From positions 1-29,859 of the forward strand of contig JAEZAS010000239.1 of NCBI GenBank assembly GCA_023430365.1: DNA of 29,859 bases, written 5' to 3'. This DNA comes from Planctomycetota bacterium. Lineage in GTDB: Bacteria; Planctomycetota; Planctomycetia; Pirellulales; Pirellulaceae. How positions within the stretch are numbered: the stretch's first letter is position 1; each line of letters begins with the position of its first letter. The notes below the pieces were generated by a model. It was not told the origin of the DNA, did no database searches, and worked only from the letters and a program-made list of their open reading frames with translations. The translations under genes were made by a program, and so were the position numbers. This document shows positions 8,201-14,905 of this stretch, piece by piece.

Positions 8201-9409
8201 CTGATTGGAGGCGGCAGAACGGGCTTCTTCCAGCTCGCGATCCCGCCGCTCCAGCTCCACCTTGAGGAATTTCAACTGCTGTTCAAGCTGCGGCTGCTGC
8301 GTGCTGTGCAGTTCGCGAGCGGCTGCCAGCTCTTCGGCGACCTGCTCGAGCCGGGCCTGCAACGCGCCCCGGCGAGCGAGCGCTTCGCTGAGCTCGGCTT
8401 GGAGCGTTTCGATGGTCAATTGGGCATGGCGATCGCCGCTGGCCAAGTGTTCCTGCCGCTCGGCCAGTTCGTCGCGTTCCTGACGAACCGCTTCGAAGGC
8501 ATGCTTGAGCTGTTCAATCTGGGCGGCCGTAGATCGACGGATTTCGTCGGCTTCCTCACGAGCCCTTCGCAATTCGATTTCGCGCTGATCGATCTGCGTC
8601 CGCAGAGTCGACTGTTCATCGAGTTCGGCAGCCGTGCGAGCACGCTGGACCGAGGCCGCGCGAAGTTCGCCGCTCATTTGCTCGACGAGCTTCGCCAACT
8701 CGCGCGCTTCCTCCTCAAGCTGGATGCGTTCGTGGTCCGCGGCGACTTGCTGGGCTTCATTCAGGCGAGCCGCGTCAGCCGACTTCTGCTGCAGCGCTCG
8801 CTGCAACTTCTCCAGTTCCTGGTCCTGGTGCCGGAGGGTTTCGAGCAGTTTGCGCGTTCGCCGGGCATGATGTTGCCGCAGGGCCCGCCGCTGCTGGGAT
8901 GTTTGTGTTGCCTGGGAAGCAAACGCCCGCTTGTAGGGGCGGAGCCACGGATCGCTGTTGCCGTTATCCGTCGGTCCGTCGGCGTCGGTGCGCCGGATCG
9001 AACCTTCGAACTCCGCGTCTGAGACCGAAGCCTCGCTCTCTTCCAAATCCACGTACCGCGTGTGAGCGCCGGAAACGACCTCCAGTTCCAAAGCGCCGAT
9101 TCGCAAGCGGTCGCCGTCGAATAGCGCCGCCTCATCGAAGGCGGCGCCGTTGAGCAGCACGTGCGGGGCAAAGCGCCGCACCACACAGCCTTCGGGGCCA
9201 CGCAGCACCCACGCGTACAACGGCAAGCAGCCCGGCGAGCGCAGGCGAAGCGTGCAACCGGCTGCTCCGCCCACCGACACCTTGGCGGAAGTCAGTCGCA
9301 GCTCCTGGCCATCGAGCGGACCGCCATGAACCCGCAGACAGAACGGAGGTACCTGGCAACCGAGCATTTCGGGCGCATTGGTGGGACGTTTCGCGTTGGT
9401 AACAAGCAT
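5285..9409 (-). CDS. Giant FHA-like / coiled-coil protein with C-terminal membrane segments
   Basis: 1374 residues. Residues about 22-110 resemble an FHA domain (VHGGPLDGQELRL; LLNGAAF around Asn87-Gly88; FDGDRLRIGALELEV). The usual phosphothreonine-binding GR and SRxH motifs are absent, so phosphopeptide binding is doubtful. About 170-880 is an almost unbroken Glu/Gln/Arg-rich heptad coiled coil. About 900-1260 is an acidic, Pro/Ser-rich and probably disordered region. It contains ELPSELPSELP, two copies of an SWRxxLLG motif (Trp1070, Trp1134) and SIEAYMSKLLKRVRG starting at Ser1192. Two hydrophobic helices follow near 1298-1312 and 1321-1339, then a short tail. The layout suggests a membrane-anchored filament or scaffold with its long N-terminal part in the cytoplasm. 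The function is not recognised. Met15 is an alternative start that also leaves the FHA-like domain intact. Confidence 0.85.
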   Translation of the reverse strand: MLVTNAKRPTNAPEMLGCQVPPFCLRVHGGPLDGQELRLTSAKVSVGGAAGCTLRLRSPGCLPLYAWVLRGPEGCVVRRFAPHVLLNGAAFDEAALFDGDRLRIGALELEVVSGAHTRYVDLEESEASVSDAEFEGSIRRTDADGPTDNGNSDPWLRPYKRAFASQATQTSQQRRALRQHHARRTRKLLETLRHQDQELEKLQRALQQKSADAARLNEAQQVAADHERIQLEEEARELAKLVEQMSGELRAASVQRARTAAELDEQSTLRTQIDQREIELRRAREEADEIRRSTAAQIEQLKHAFEAVRQERDELAERQEHLASGDRHAQLTIETLQAELSEALARRGALQARLEQVAEELAAARELHSTQQPQLEQQLKFLKVELERRDRELEEARSAASNQSQQLLATLDQLREELADLQTQRKREREQSLADAQELSDELTALKTQLAQRESELRTVRSNGDTEVASLRIELERAQAEAAHLRQQAARERSEATTLRGQVETELKSLAQQLERRSADLQAAQQSAGAEAAQFAKTIEQLRSELQSERTLRQQDAEARQADRRRSEAELTAAREQAQQQAEQIDQLQRQMAAEVSRLTLQCDQAQREASDSQTRLAEQQEQLSLEQAQWQEQQEELKQTISELTTARIAADQRELRTEDLRMQAADEVVRLTAELAQWKEQAEQLHSALETQQAQWSSEFESLQRQIEELTTSQDGSIGALQQSEELHQQAAAELERLGREAQQWREEADQLRSMLVADQEKWSQEQAKLREQIDQLITQQRDQADELACTMPSAAFDQDVSAERQQLFAEQQKLAAEREVWQQQRETWEASLREREEELAAQIAELERQVSEWHQRQSQERNLASADALPEAPFVPDAVYGSYNPPHNELPADVTMPLPIRPELDDFDRSYAPTNYGETAALPTRQDWSDPAETPDSQPYAESGAVESPASDDATGAAAEMPKDAPRDSDSVTAVLGRLMQAGLWNSEGGESAPLDQTLAQQSMAEVEEPRDISHESSAYSQPEYSHELPSELPSELPTPEAEEENFGCTMDMASVMSAREESPRSWRNELLGGDQPAVEENDPLAALRALRAEVTNEGDEPQQEVAEHDAAPAADFGASLPQQAKGHGSWRAQLLGESPEEEGDAHDNAMSTAGEAEPSCESDVEPAPLTFTPVTPPPAEPVSEEEDSIEAYMSKLLKRVRGDDAEANWRAPATPAPAAEAKKPEPKAAAPQTQLQPANPVDPGEFVPQRQAPEATMSLAAMRELANAASKVAIATHAKRSHTQRFAQRLAKAALALFTTIGFAVWGLYFHSGTGPWYGVAVGIFLMAYWIATSVWHIANALRLKPVAVIPSGLEETMDLPAPNAEAVQN

Positions 9410-9578
9410 CGAACGAGTGCCCTGGTAGGAGCTTTCCGGTAGGAGAAAGCTGGCAGATGTGGACAGACACGCCGTTGCCCCGCGATGTGCCTGTGGGAAG
9501 GACCCTACGGCATCTACTGCGCAGGAGGGGCGTAGTCAAAACGCAACATGCCCCTTCCGGCGGCAAGCCGTGCTCGTG

Positions 9579-9634
9579 CGGCAGAATTTGCCGGCTGTAA
9601 CGAAAAGGAGTCCAGCCGGCGAGCGAATCTGCCG
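9579..9634. other. Extended imperfect inverted repeat (possible RNA hairpin)
   Basis: The inner arms GCCGGCTG (9590-9597) and CAGCCGGC (9613-9620) are perfect over 8 bp. The outer flanks CGGCAGA (from 9579) and TCTGCCG (ending 9634) also pair, separated from the inner stem by a small asymmetric bulge. The loop is 15 nt. No gene overlaps it convincingly. It may be a structured leader, a small RNA element or a decayed repeat. Confidence 0.45.
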
Positions 9635-9920
9635 ATTATCGGTGTGCGGCAGATGATGCGGATTTTGAGGCCAGAGCGCCCGCTGGGGCGTGCGGCCGAG
9701 GTCCGGTCAACGGCCGAAGATCGCATTTGCCTTGCGCCAGACGTCGCGTGCGACTGGATTGCGGTGAATGCAGCAGCGTCGCACCGGCTCACTGTAACTA
9801 GTCTCGCCGAGACGGGTTACGTCGGTCGCGCGGAAGCCTGCCCAGGCTTCACGGGACAAGGTTTTCACGGCCGAAGGTGGCCGGCCTGCGTAGTATTGTC
9901 TGGTTTAGGTCGGGTGCACT

Positions 9921-9952
9921 TCCCTTACGGACCGGCGTCTCCGGTCCAGGGA
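9921..9952 (+). promoter_or_regulatory. Hairpin in the leader of the dksA-like gene
   Basis: Arms GGACCGG (9929-9935) and CCGGTCC (9941-9947) pair perfectly around a 5-nt loop. TCCCT (9921-9925) and AGGGA (9948-9952) extend the stem after a 3-nt bulge. It ends 40 nt before the ATG of the dksA-like gene, so it probably lies in that gene's 5' leader. A regulatory role is inferred from position only. Confidence 0.4.
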
Positions 9953-9992
9953 ACGATCCGCCTCCTGAACACCGATCCGAGAGAGTCAACCT

Positions 9993-10523
9993 ATGGTGTC
10001 ACGATCCAACAACGGCGGTCGCCGTGTCTCGAAGGACGAGACACGCAGTTCTCCCTCTCCCGCCAAGACGGGCGAAGCCAAGGCCGGCAGCGGCGGCGCC
10101 GCTCGCAAGGAGGCGGTGCTGCAGCTAAAGCAGATTCTCATCCGCCGCCGCGACGCTCTGCGTAAGGCGCTCGCCGGCGACCTCAGCTCGCTCAAGGAAC
10201 TGCGTCAGCAGACCTCGGGCGACGTGATGGACGCCGCGATGGACTCGGCCCAGGACGAGATCAGCTCGCAGCTGGCCGAAGTCGAAAGCCGCGAACTGAC
10301 GCACATCGAAACGGCTCTCGAGCGAATGCGCACTGGCGAATACGGCGAGTGCGAAGGCTGCGGTTGCGCGATTCCTCTCGCTCGCCTGCAAGCCCTGCCC
10401 TATGCCACGATGTGCATCGGCTGCCAACGCGAAGCCGAGAAGAATGGCGGCGAACTGGCCGCTGGCAGCCGCTCGCGTGGCTACGATCCGGACGATGTCT
10501 CGGCCGAAGAGGTCGACGCCTAG
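9993..10523 (+). CDS. dksA: DksA/TraR-family RNA polymerase-binding transcription factor
   Basis: 176 residues. The C-terminal C4 zinc finger is intact: Cys120, Cys123, Cys141 and Cys144 (CEGCG ... CIGC). This is the same spacing as E. coli DksA Cys114/117/135/138. Counting back 40 residues from the first Cys, the coiled-coil tip reads DVMDAA (Asp77, Asp80, Ala82), which matches the DxxDxA tip of E. coli DksA (Asp71, Asp74, Ala76). That tip enters the RNA polymerase secondary channel and changes promoter opening together with ppGpp. Residues 1-38 are a basic, Ser/Gly-rich and probably disordered extension. The protein should be cytoplasmic. The ATG at 9993 is the first in frame, and a leader hairpin ends 40 nt before it. 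A more distant TraR/DksA paralogue remains possible, but the tip match argues for true DksA-like action. Confidence 0.85.
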   Translation: MVSRSNNGGRRVSKDETRSSPSPAKTGEAKAGSGGAARKEAVLQLKQILIRRRDALRKALAGDLSSLKELRQQTSGDVMDAAMDSAQDEISSQLAEVESRELTHIETALERMRTGEYGECEGCGCAIPLARLQALPYATMCIGCQREAEKNGGELAAGSRSRGYDPDDVSAEEVDA

Positions 10524-10568
10524 CGTCCGCCGCCCATGAGCTAATCCTGGTTCAACAGACTAGCTCGA

Positions 10569-10660
10569 CGCTCCGCATTGCCAGTCCGCATTGCCAGACT
10601 CTGGCTCATCCACTTCGTTCCCACACCGTAGGTGGGAACGACCTGCGAATCTGCGGAGCG
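10569..10660. repeat. Nested palindromic repeat, GTTCCCAC family (divergent copy)
   Basis: An inner hairpin has perfect 9-bp arms CGTTCCCAC (10616-10624) and GTGGGAACG (10632-10640) with a 7-nt loop. An outer pair CGCTCCGCA (10569-10577) and TGCGGAGCG (10652-10660) encloses it. The core resembles the elements at 20508-20554 and 24881-24928. A tandem CCGCATTGCCAG near 10573-10598 lies inside. It occupies most of the gap between the dksA-like and htrA-like genes. Confidence 0.65.
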
Positions 10661-10680
10661 TAGTGCTCTATCGGTTTGTT

Positions 10681-10703
10681 CCGGAGGTGATCTTCGCCTC
10701 CGG
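10681..10703. repeat. CCGG-bounded palindrome, imperfect copy, in the htrA-like leader
   Basis: CCGGAGG (10681-10687) pairs with CCTCCGG (10697-10703), with a partly pairing interior. It sits 35 nt upstream of the htrA-like ATG. It looks like a diverged member of the CCGG-bounded hairpin group seen at 24755, 27847, 27960 and 29252. Confidence 0.5.
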
Positions 10704-10738
10704 CAATTGGCGTCGCAGCCTTTGGAAGGGTCCTGCGC

Positions 10739-11914
10739 ATGTTGCTGCGATTCCACTCGTTTCTGGCCGTAGTATGTCTGACCGCGCTGGCGGTTCCTGC
10801 TTTCGGCCAGTCGCTACGTCCCGCTTCCGGCTCGAGTTTGTCGCTCAGCGATGACCCGTCGGCAGCCGAGTCGCGAGATCGTCAGTTCGCCGAGCTAGCC
10901 GCCGAAGTGGCGCTGCTCGAGCGAGAAGGCAATGTGCTCAAGCGAGTCATTCGCCTGACTCGTCCGACGGTCGTGCATATCGAAGCGCGTCGCGACGACG
11001 AAGCCCCCGCCGTGAACCAAAAACCGGTGGAAGAGGCAGGCTCTGGCGTGGTCATCGAAGTTGGCGGTCGGCACTATGTGCTGACGAACCGCCACGTGAT
11101 CAAGCACTCCAGCCTGCACAACATCAGCATCCGCTTGGATGACGGTCGGGTGCTGAAACCGACTCAGGGCTGGAACGACCGTGAGACCGATATTGCGGTG
11201 CTCGCCGTCGCTGCCAAGGACCTGGTCGCGGCCCGCCTGGCCGACAGCAGCAAGCTCGAGATCGGCGACTTCGTCCTGGCCGTTGGCAGCCCGTTCGGAC
11301 TCAGCCATTCGGTCACCTACGGCATCATTAGCGCTAAGGGACGACGCGACCTGCAATTGGGCGATGATGGAGTTCTCTATCAGGACTTCCTCCAGACCGA
11401 TGCGGCCATCAATCCCGGCAACAGTGGCGGCCCCCTGCTGAACCTCCGCGGCGAAGTGGTCGGCATCAACACGGCCATCGCGAGCAGTTCGGGTGGAAGC
11501 GAGGGCATTGGATTCGCCATCCCGATCAACATGGTGATGACCGTCGCCCAACAGTTGATCACCAACGGTTCCGTCGTGCGGGCCTACCTCGGGGTGCACC
11601 TCGATTCTTCGTTCGGTCCCGAAGATGCCATTCGACTCGGCCTCAGCCGCCCATCGGGCGCCCGAGTGACCGGTGTGAATCCTCAGTCTCCTGCGGAAGC
11701 GGCTGGGCTAAAGATCGGCGACGTGATCCTGCAATTCGACGAAGTCCGCATCGAAGACGACGATCACCTGGTGAATCTCGTCAGCCTGACGCCCGTCGGC
11801 AAGCAGGTCGGCTTGCTGGTGGTGCGTGACGGCAAATCGCTGCCCATGAAGGTCAGTGTGGGCAACCGAGCCGATATGAAGCCGCTGACCGTGGCTCCCC
11901 GGTCGCGGCAATAG
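10739..11914 (+). CDS. HtrA/DegP-like secreted serine protease with one PDZ domain
   Basis: 391 residues. A signal peptide spans about 1-24 (LAVVCLTALAVPAFG-Q). The trypsin-like domain has a complete triad: His119 in LTNRHVI, Asp151 in ETDIAVL and Ser229 in PGNSGGPL. A single PDZ domain lies at about 281-376 (AYLGVHL; NPQSPAEAAGLKIGDVILQ). HtrA proteases degrade or refold damaged envelope proteins, and their PDZ domain binds exposed C-termini. One PDZ domain places it nearer the DegS/HtrA short form than DegP, which has two, but it has a cleavable-looking signal rather than a clear anchor. GGAAGGG lies 8 nt before the ATG. A CCGG palindrome lies in the leader. The gene converges on a second PDZ protein whose PDZ core looks similar. 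Confidence 0.9.
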   Translation: MLLRFHSFLAVVCLTALAVPAFGQSLRPASGSSLSLSDDPSAAESRDRQFAELAAEVALLEREGNVLKRVIRLTRPTVVHIEARRDDEAPAVNQKPVEEAGSGVVIEVGGRHYVLTNRHVIKHSSLHNISIRLDDGRVLKPTQGWNDRETDIAVLAVAAKDLVAARLADSSKLEIGDFVLAVGSPFGLSHSVTYGIISAKGRRDLQLGDDGVLYQDFLQTDAAINPGNSGGPLLNLRGEVVGINTAIASSSGGSEGIGFAIPINMVMTVAQQLITNGSVVRAYLGVHLDSSFGPEDAIRLGLSRPSGARVTGVNPQSPAEAAGLKIGDVILQFDEVRIEDDDHLVNLVSLTPVGKQVGLLVVRDGKSLPMKVSVGNRADMKPLTVAPRSRQ

Positions 11915-11950
11915 CCAGATTCGGCTCTCGAGACCTTCGATCGCCACGCC

Positions 11951-13375
11951 CTAGCGCATCACGGTCGCTTCTGCGCGGGCTTGCAGTTCGACCAGCGCCG
12001 TCTTCGCTTCACCGCCCCGTTCGTACTGCACGCTGAGCTTGTCGCCCGCCTTGCGGTTGAAGACCGCGATCATCAGGTCGACAAAGGACGTCACCTTGGC
12101 GCCGTCCACCTGCGTCACGAAGTCGCCGGCTTGAAGGCCAGCCTTGGCGGCTCCGGATTGTGGATTCACCGCGACAAGCTGGCAGCGATCACCGTCCGAC
12201 TGCGCGCTCACGCCGAGCTTGGCGTCGCCAATGGCAGTGATCAAAAGGGATGGTTTTTGAATCCGCAGGCGCCGCAAGCCTTGGGAAGTGATCTGCGTTC
12301 CGCGTACTTCCAGAAACGAGAGGTTCGGGAGGGCGGAAAGGTGTTCCAATCCCGCGTCGCTCACTTCGGCATGGTTCAGACTCAGATGCTGAAGCTCCGG
12401 CAGGTCCTTCAGAAGAGCGAGCCCGTGGTCGCCGCCGCTCCAGGCTGCCGTGAGAGTTAGTTGGTTCACGTACTCTCCACCGACCGACAATTTTGGGTCA
12501 ACCGGCACGGCAACATCGACGTCAACCGGCGGATCCTCGCTGACGTAGGCGTCGGCAATCTCCCCTTCGACGACCGGCATTTCCCCGGGAGGGTCCACGG
12601 GCAGCACGTCGGGCGGCGGAGCCGGCTCGTCGGCGACATCCACGAGTTCGTCTTTGACAGGCGTTGCCGACTCGGAAACGGCGAGGTTGCTGGAGACTTC
12701 CGATGCATCCGCTTCGCCCTCGGGCGCCGGCGGAGGTTCGGCAATGGGTTCTGCGATTCGTGGGGTGGCAGCGAGCGGAGTCAGCTTAAGATCGTCGGGA
12801 CCGGCGCTGATCGGCGCCAGGTCTTCTTCGGCGATTTCCACCGGGCTGGGTTCCACGGGGTCCGGTACGATCGCGGCTTCAAGTGCGATGGCAACCGGCG
12901 CCTCGCTCAGCCCAGCCGAAGCGGCGGGGGCGTCGGCGCCCAGGGCTCGAATTTTCGCGAGCGCCCGGGTGTGGCGAAATTGCACCTGGCGGGCTTGGAG
13001 AGTGGAGCGGAGAGCGCCCAACTCCGACCGCTCAGGGACCTGGACTCGATTGAGTGCGGTTACGAGCCGGTTGAGCGTGGCCTCGCCGCACTTCGCCCCC
13101 AATTGTTCCAGTGTCGCTAGCGCTCGCCAGGACACTTCCGCGTTCTGGCTCTCCGACGCAGCGACCAGGGAATCGACGGCGTCCGTCCCAAGTTGAGACA
13201 GTTTTCTCGTGGCCGCCTCTCGACGGGCAAAATCCTCGTGGCCGAGATCCGCGACGAGTGCGCTCAATTGGGCCTTCGAAACTGGCGCTGGCCGCCCTTC
13301 GGCCGCCAAGAGTGGGAGGCAGGTTGCCAACAAGGCAACAAACGCCGCCGCTGCGAATCCGTTCCGAAGTGCCAT
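11951..13375 (-). CDS. Exported HEAT-like / acidic linker / LRR / PDZ protein
   Basis: 474 residues from the ATG at 13375, chosen because AGGAA lies 8 nt upstream and a signal peptide follows at once (MALRNGFAAAAFVALLATCLP). An upstream ATG at 13405 would add ten residues. Residues about 35-150 form HEAT-like helices (DLGHEDFARREAATRKLSQLG). About 150-300 is a Pro/Glu/Ala/Val-rich, probably disordered linker. About 300-385 are leucine-rich repeats of the planctomycete/plant-RI-like type (LPELQHLSLNHAEVSDAGL). About 387-474 is a PDZ domain (NPQSGAAKAGLQAGDFV). No catalytic motif is visible, so it is probably a binding or adaptor protein outside the cytoplasmic membrane. It converges on the htrA-like gene with only 36 nt between stops. 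Confidence 0.8.
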   Translation of the reverse strand: MALRNGFAAAAFVALLATCLPLLAAEGRPAPVSKAQLSALVADLGHEDFARREAATRKLSQLGTDAVDSLVAASESQNAEVSWRALATLEQLGAKCGEATLNRLVTALNRVQVPERSELGALRSTLQARQVQFRHTRALAKIRALGADAPAASAGLSEAPVAIALEAAIVPDPVEPSPVEIAEEDLAPISAGPDDLKLTPLAATPRIAEPIAEPPPAPEGEADASEVSSNLAVSESATPVKDELVDVADEPAPPPDVLPVDPPGEMPVVEGEIADAYVSEDPPVDVDVAVPVDPKLSVGGEYVNQLTLTAAWSGGDHGLALLKDLPELQHLSLNHAEVSDAGLEHLSALPNLSFLEVRGTQITSQGLRRLRIQKPSLLITAIGDAKLGVSAQSDGDRCQLVAVNPQSGAAKAGLQAGDFVTQVDGAKVTSFVDLMIAVFNRKAGDKLSVQYERGGEAKTALVELQARAEATVMR

Positions 13376-13723
13376 GACCAGAGTTCCTGCCGCCTCAGGT
13401 ATCACGTTCCGTGCGATTCGGGCATCCTATGCCGAACGAATCGCCCGTGTCGAGTCAATTTGCGTCTTTCTGCTCGTCTGACAACCGAGATCGGCCGTCA
13501 GAAGGAGCCAACCGTCGCCTCCGCGGCAGGCGGAGCAGGTAATTGCAACTGGCGGGCCATACAACCGCTTTGCGAGTCCCAAAGTGCCATCTTTCTTGAT
13601 CGAGCGCCTCTCATCTCAATTTGCGTTACATTCTGACGGCGGTTAGAGTGTGAACCTCGTAGCTACGACTCGGTTCGCGCCGCTCAGAGCGAACGAGTTC
13701 GACCTCGTTCCCCGGGATCTCCG
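13376..13723. other. Divergent intergenic region
   Basis: This 348-bp gap separates the HEAT/LRR/PDZ gene (-) from the transglutaminase-like gene (+). A weak 6-bp hairpin CTCCGC/GCGGAG lies at 13519-13535. TACATT at 13627-13632 resembles a -10 box, but I found no matching -35. No credible gene is visible. Confidence 0.4.
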
Positions 13724-14878
13724 ATGCGTTTCGCCACGCCCTGCCTCCTGATCGTCTTTGGCTGGGGAGCGTTTTCAGCTTTTGGTGCAGAGCCGCCGAT
13801 CCTCGACCCAGCCCAAAATTACTCGGCGGAGCGTGGGGAGGCGGTCACCTACGACGTCGACTTCTCGGTGGTCGTCACTCCGCCGTACAGGACCAAGAAG
13901 CTCAGCGTCTGGCTTCCCATTCCTCCTTCCGACGCCGCCCAGGAAGTGTCGAAGAGCGAGCTCAGCACGTTTCCGCTCGCGGTGAGTCCGCAGCTTGGCA
14001 CTGAGCCACAATACGGCAACCAGTTCGCCTACTTCGAGTTCCACCAACCGCAGGGCGCCCAGATCATCCGCCACCAGTTCACGATCAAGGTCTGGGAACT
14101 GCGTTGGAAGCTCGACCCCGCCCGAGTTCAGCCGGTTGCCCAGTGGCCCAAGACGTTTGATCCCTATCGGCGAAGCGAGTCGCAGGCCGTCGTCGTCGAT
14201 CGACGGTTTGAGGAACTGCTGGAGCGGATCGTTCCAAAACGGTCGAACCCGCTGACGGACCTCGCCAGCGTGATGAGTTGGGTCCACCAGAACTTCGAAT
14301 ACGACCACGACAACGCTTCGCTGCAGGCCGATGCGACGCACGCGTTGTCGCAGCGCCGCGGCCATTGCAGCGACTATCACGGCTTCTGCGCCTCGCTCGG
14401 GCGAGCGATGGGTTATCCGACGCGGGTGACGTATGGGATCAACCCGTTTCCCAAGAACTCTCCGTCGCACTGCAAGTTGGAGACGTATCTGCCGCCCTAC
14501 GGCTGGGTGAGCTTCGACGTCTCCGAAACTCAAAAGCTGCTGGCTGAAATCCAGAAGGACAAGAGTCTGGACGAGCAGGCAAAGCAACGGCTTGTTGCGG
14601 CGGCGCAGCGGCGACTGGTGAGCGGTTTCCGGGACAACACCTGGTACCTGCAGACTCGGGGCACCGACTACGAACTGGTCCCGCGGGCAAGCCGGCGCGT
14701 GGCTGTCGTACGCACGATCTACGCCGAGGCCGACGGCGTGCCGCTGCCGGAACCGGACCCTGCGAACCAGCAGCAGCGGGAGTTCGCCTGGATGACCGCG
14801 CACAAGTACACGCCGGACCGGACGGTAAAGTACCCATTTAGCGATCTGCAATCGCTGGAGGCGTTCGTGGTGGAGTGA
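13724..14878 (+). CDS. Secreted transglutaminase-like (cysteine protease fold) protein
   Basis: 384 residues. A signal peptide spans about 1-21 (CLLIVFGWGAFSAFGA-E). A beta-rich N-terminal half (about 35-150) precedes a transglutaminase-like core. The core has a complete Cys-His-Asp triad: Cys215 in RRGHCSDYHGFC, His249 in SPSHCKLETY and Asp265 in GWVSFDVSE. The GHC(S/x)DY and GWVSFDVSE contexts are typical of bacterial transglutaminase-like proteins, which usually act as peptidases or amidases rather than cross-linkers. The protein should be exported. No helper gene is adjacent, because the downstream gene converges on it. The substrate is unknown. Confidence 0.85.
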   Translation: MRFATPCLLIVFGWGAFSAFGAEPPILDPAQNYSAERGEAVTYDVDFSVVVTPPYRTKKLSVWLPIPPSDAAQEVSKSELSTFPLAVSPQLGTEPQYGNQFAYFEFHQPQGAQIIRHQFTIKVWELRWKLDPARVQPVAQWPKTFDPYRRSESQAVVVDRRFEELLERIVPKRSNPLTDLASVMSWVHQNFEYDHDNASLQADATHALSQRRGHCSDYHGFCASLGRAMGYPTRVTYGINPFPKNSPSHCKLETYLPPYGWVSFDVSETQKLLAEIQKDKSLDEQAKQRLVAAAQRRLVSGFRDNTWYLQTRGTDYELVPRASRRVAVVRTIYAEADGVPLPEPDPANQQQREFAWMTAHKYTPDRTVKYPFSDLQSLEAFVVE

Positions 14879-14881
14879 GCC

Positions 14882-14903
14882 GGGACGCCTTTCAAGGTGT
14901 CTC
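14882..14903. terminator. Hairpin between convergent genes, candidate terminator
   Basis: GGGACGCCTT (14882-14891) and AAGGTGTCTC (14894-14903) pair over about ten positions if two G-U wobbles are allowed in RNA. It lies between the stop of the transglutaminase-like gene and the stop of the membrane protein gene. It lacks a clear T-tract, so the role is inferred from its place. Confidence 0.45.
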
Positions 14904-14905
14904 GA

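Larger units (their letters stand above)
9410..9992. other. Long gene-free, hairpin-rich intergenic region
   Basis: This 583-bp gap lies between divergent genes. Open frames here (for example 9548-10165 +) have Arg/Pro/Ala-rich low-complexity translations, no recognisable domain, and the longest runs into the dksA-like gene in another frame. I therefore call no gene. The region holds at least two hairpins (9579-9634 and 9921-9952, listed separately) and must include promoters for both neighbours. A non-coding RNA is possible but cannot be shown from one sequence. Confidence 0.5.

Noticed and set aside
6983..9022. 679-codon open frame on + strand
   Set aside because: It mirrors the repetitive coiled-coil gene on the minus strand, and its Leu/Arg-rich translation comes from complemented Glu/Gln codons.
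9548..10165. 205-codon open frame on + strand before and into the dksA-like gene
   Set aside because: It overlaps the well-supported dksA-like gene in another frame and has a low-complexity Arg/Pro/Ala translation without a motif.
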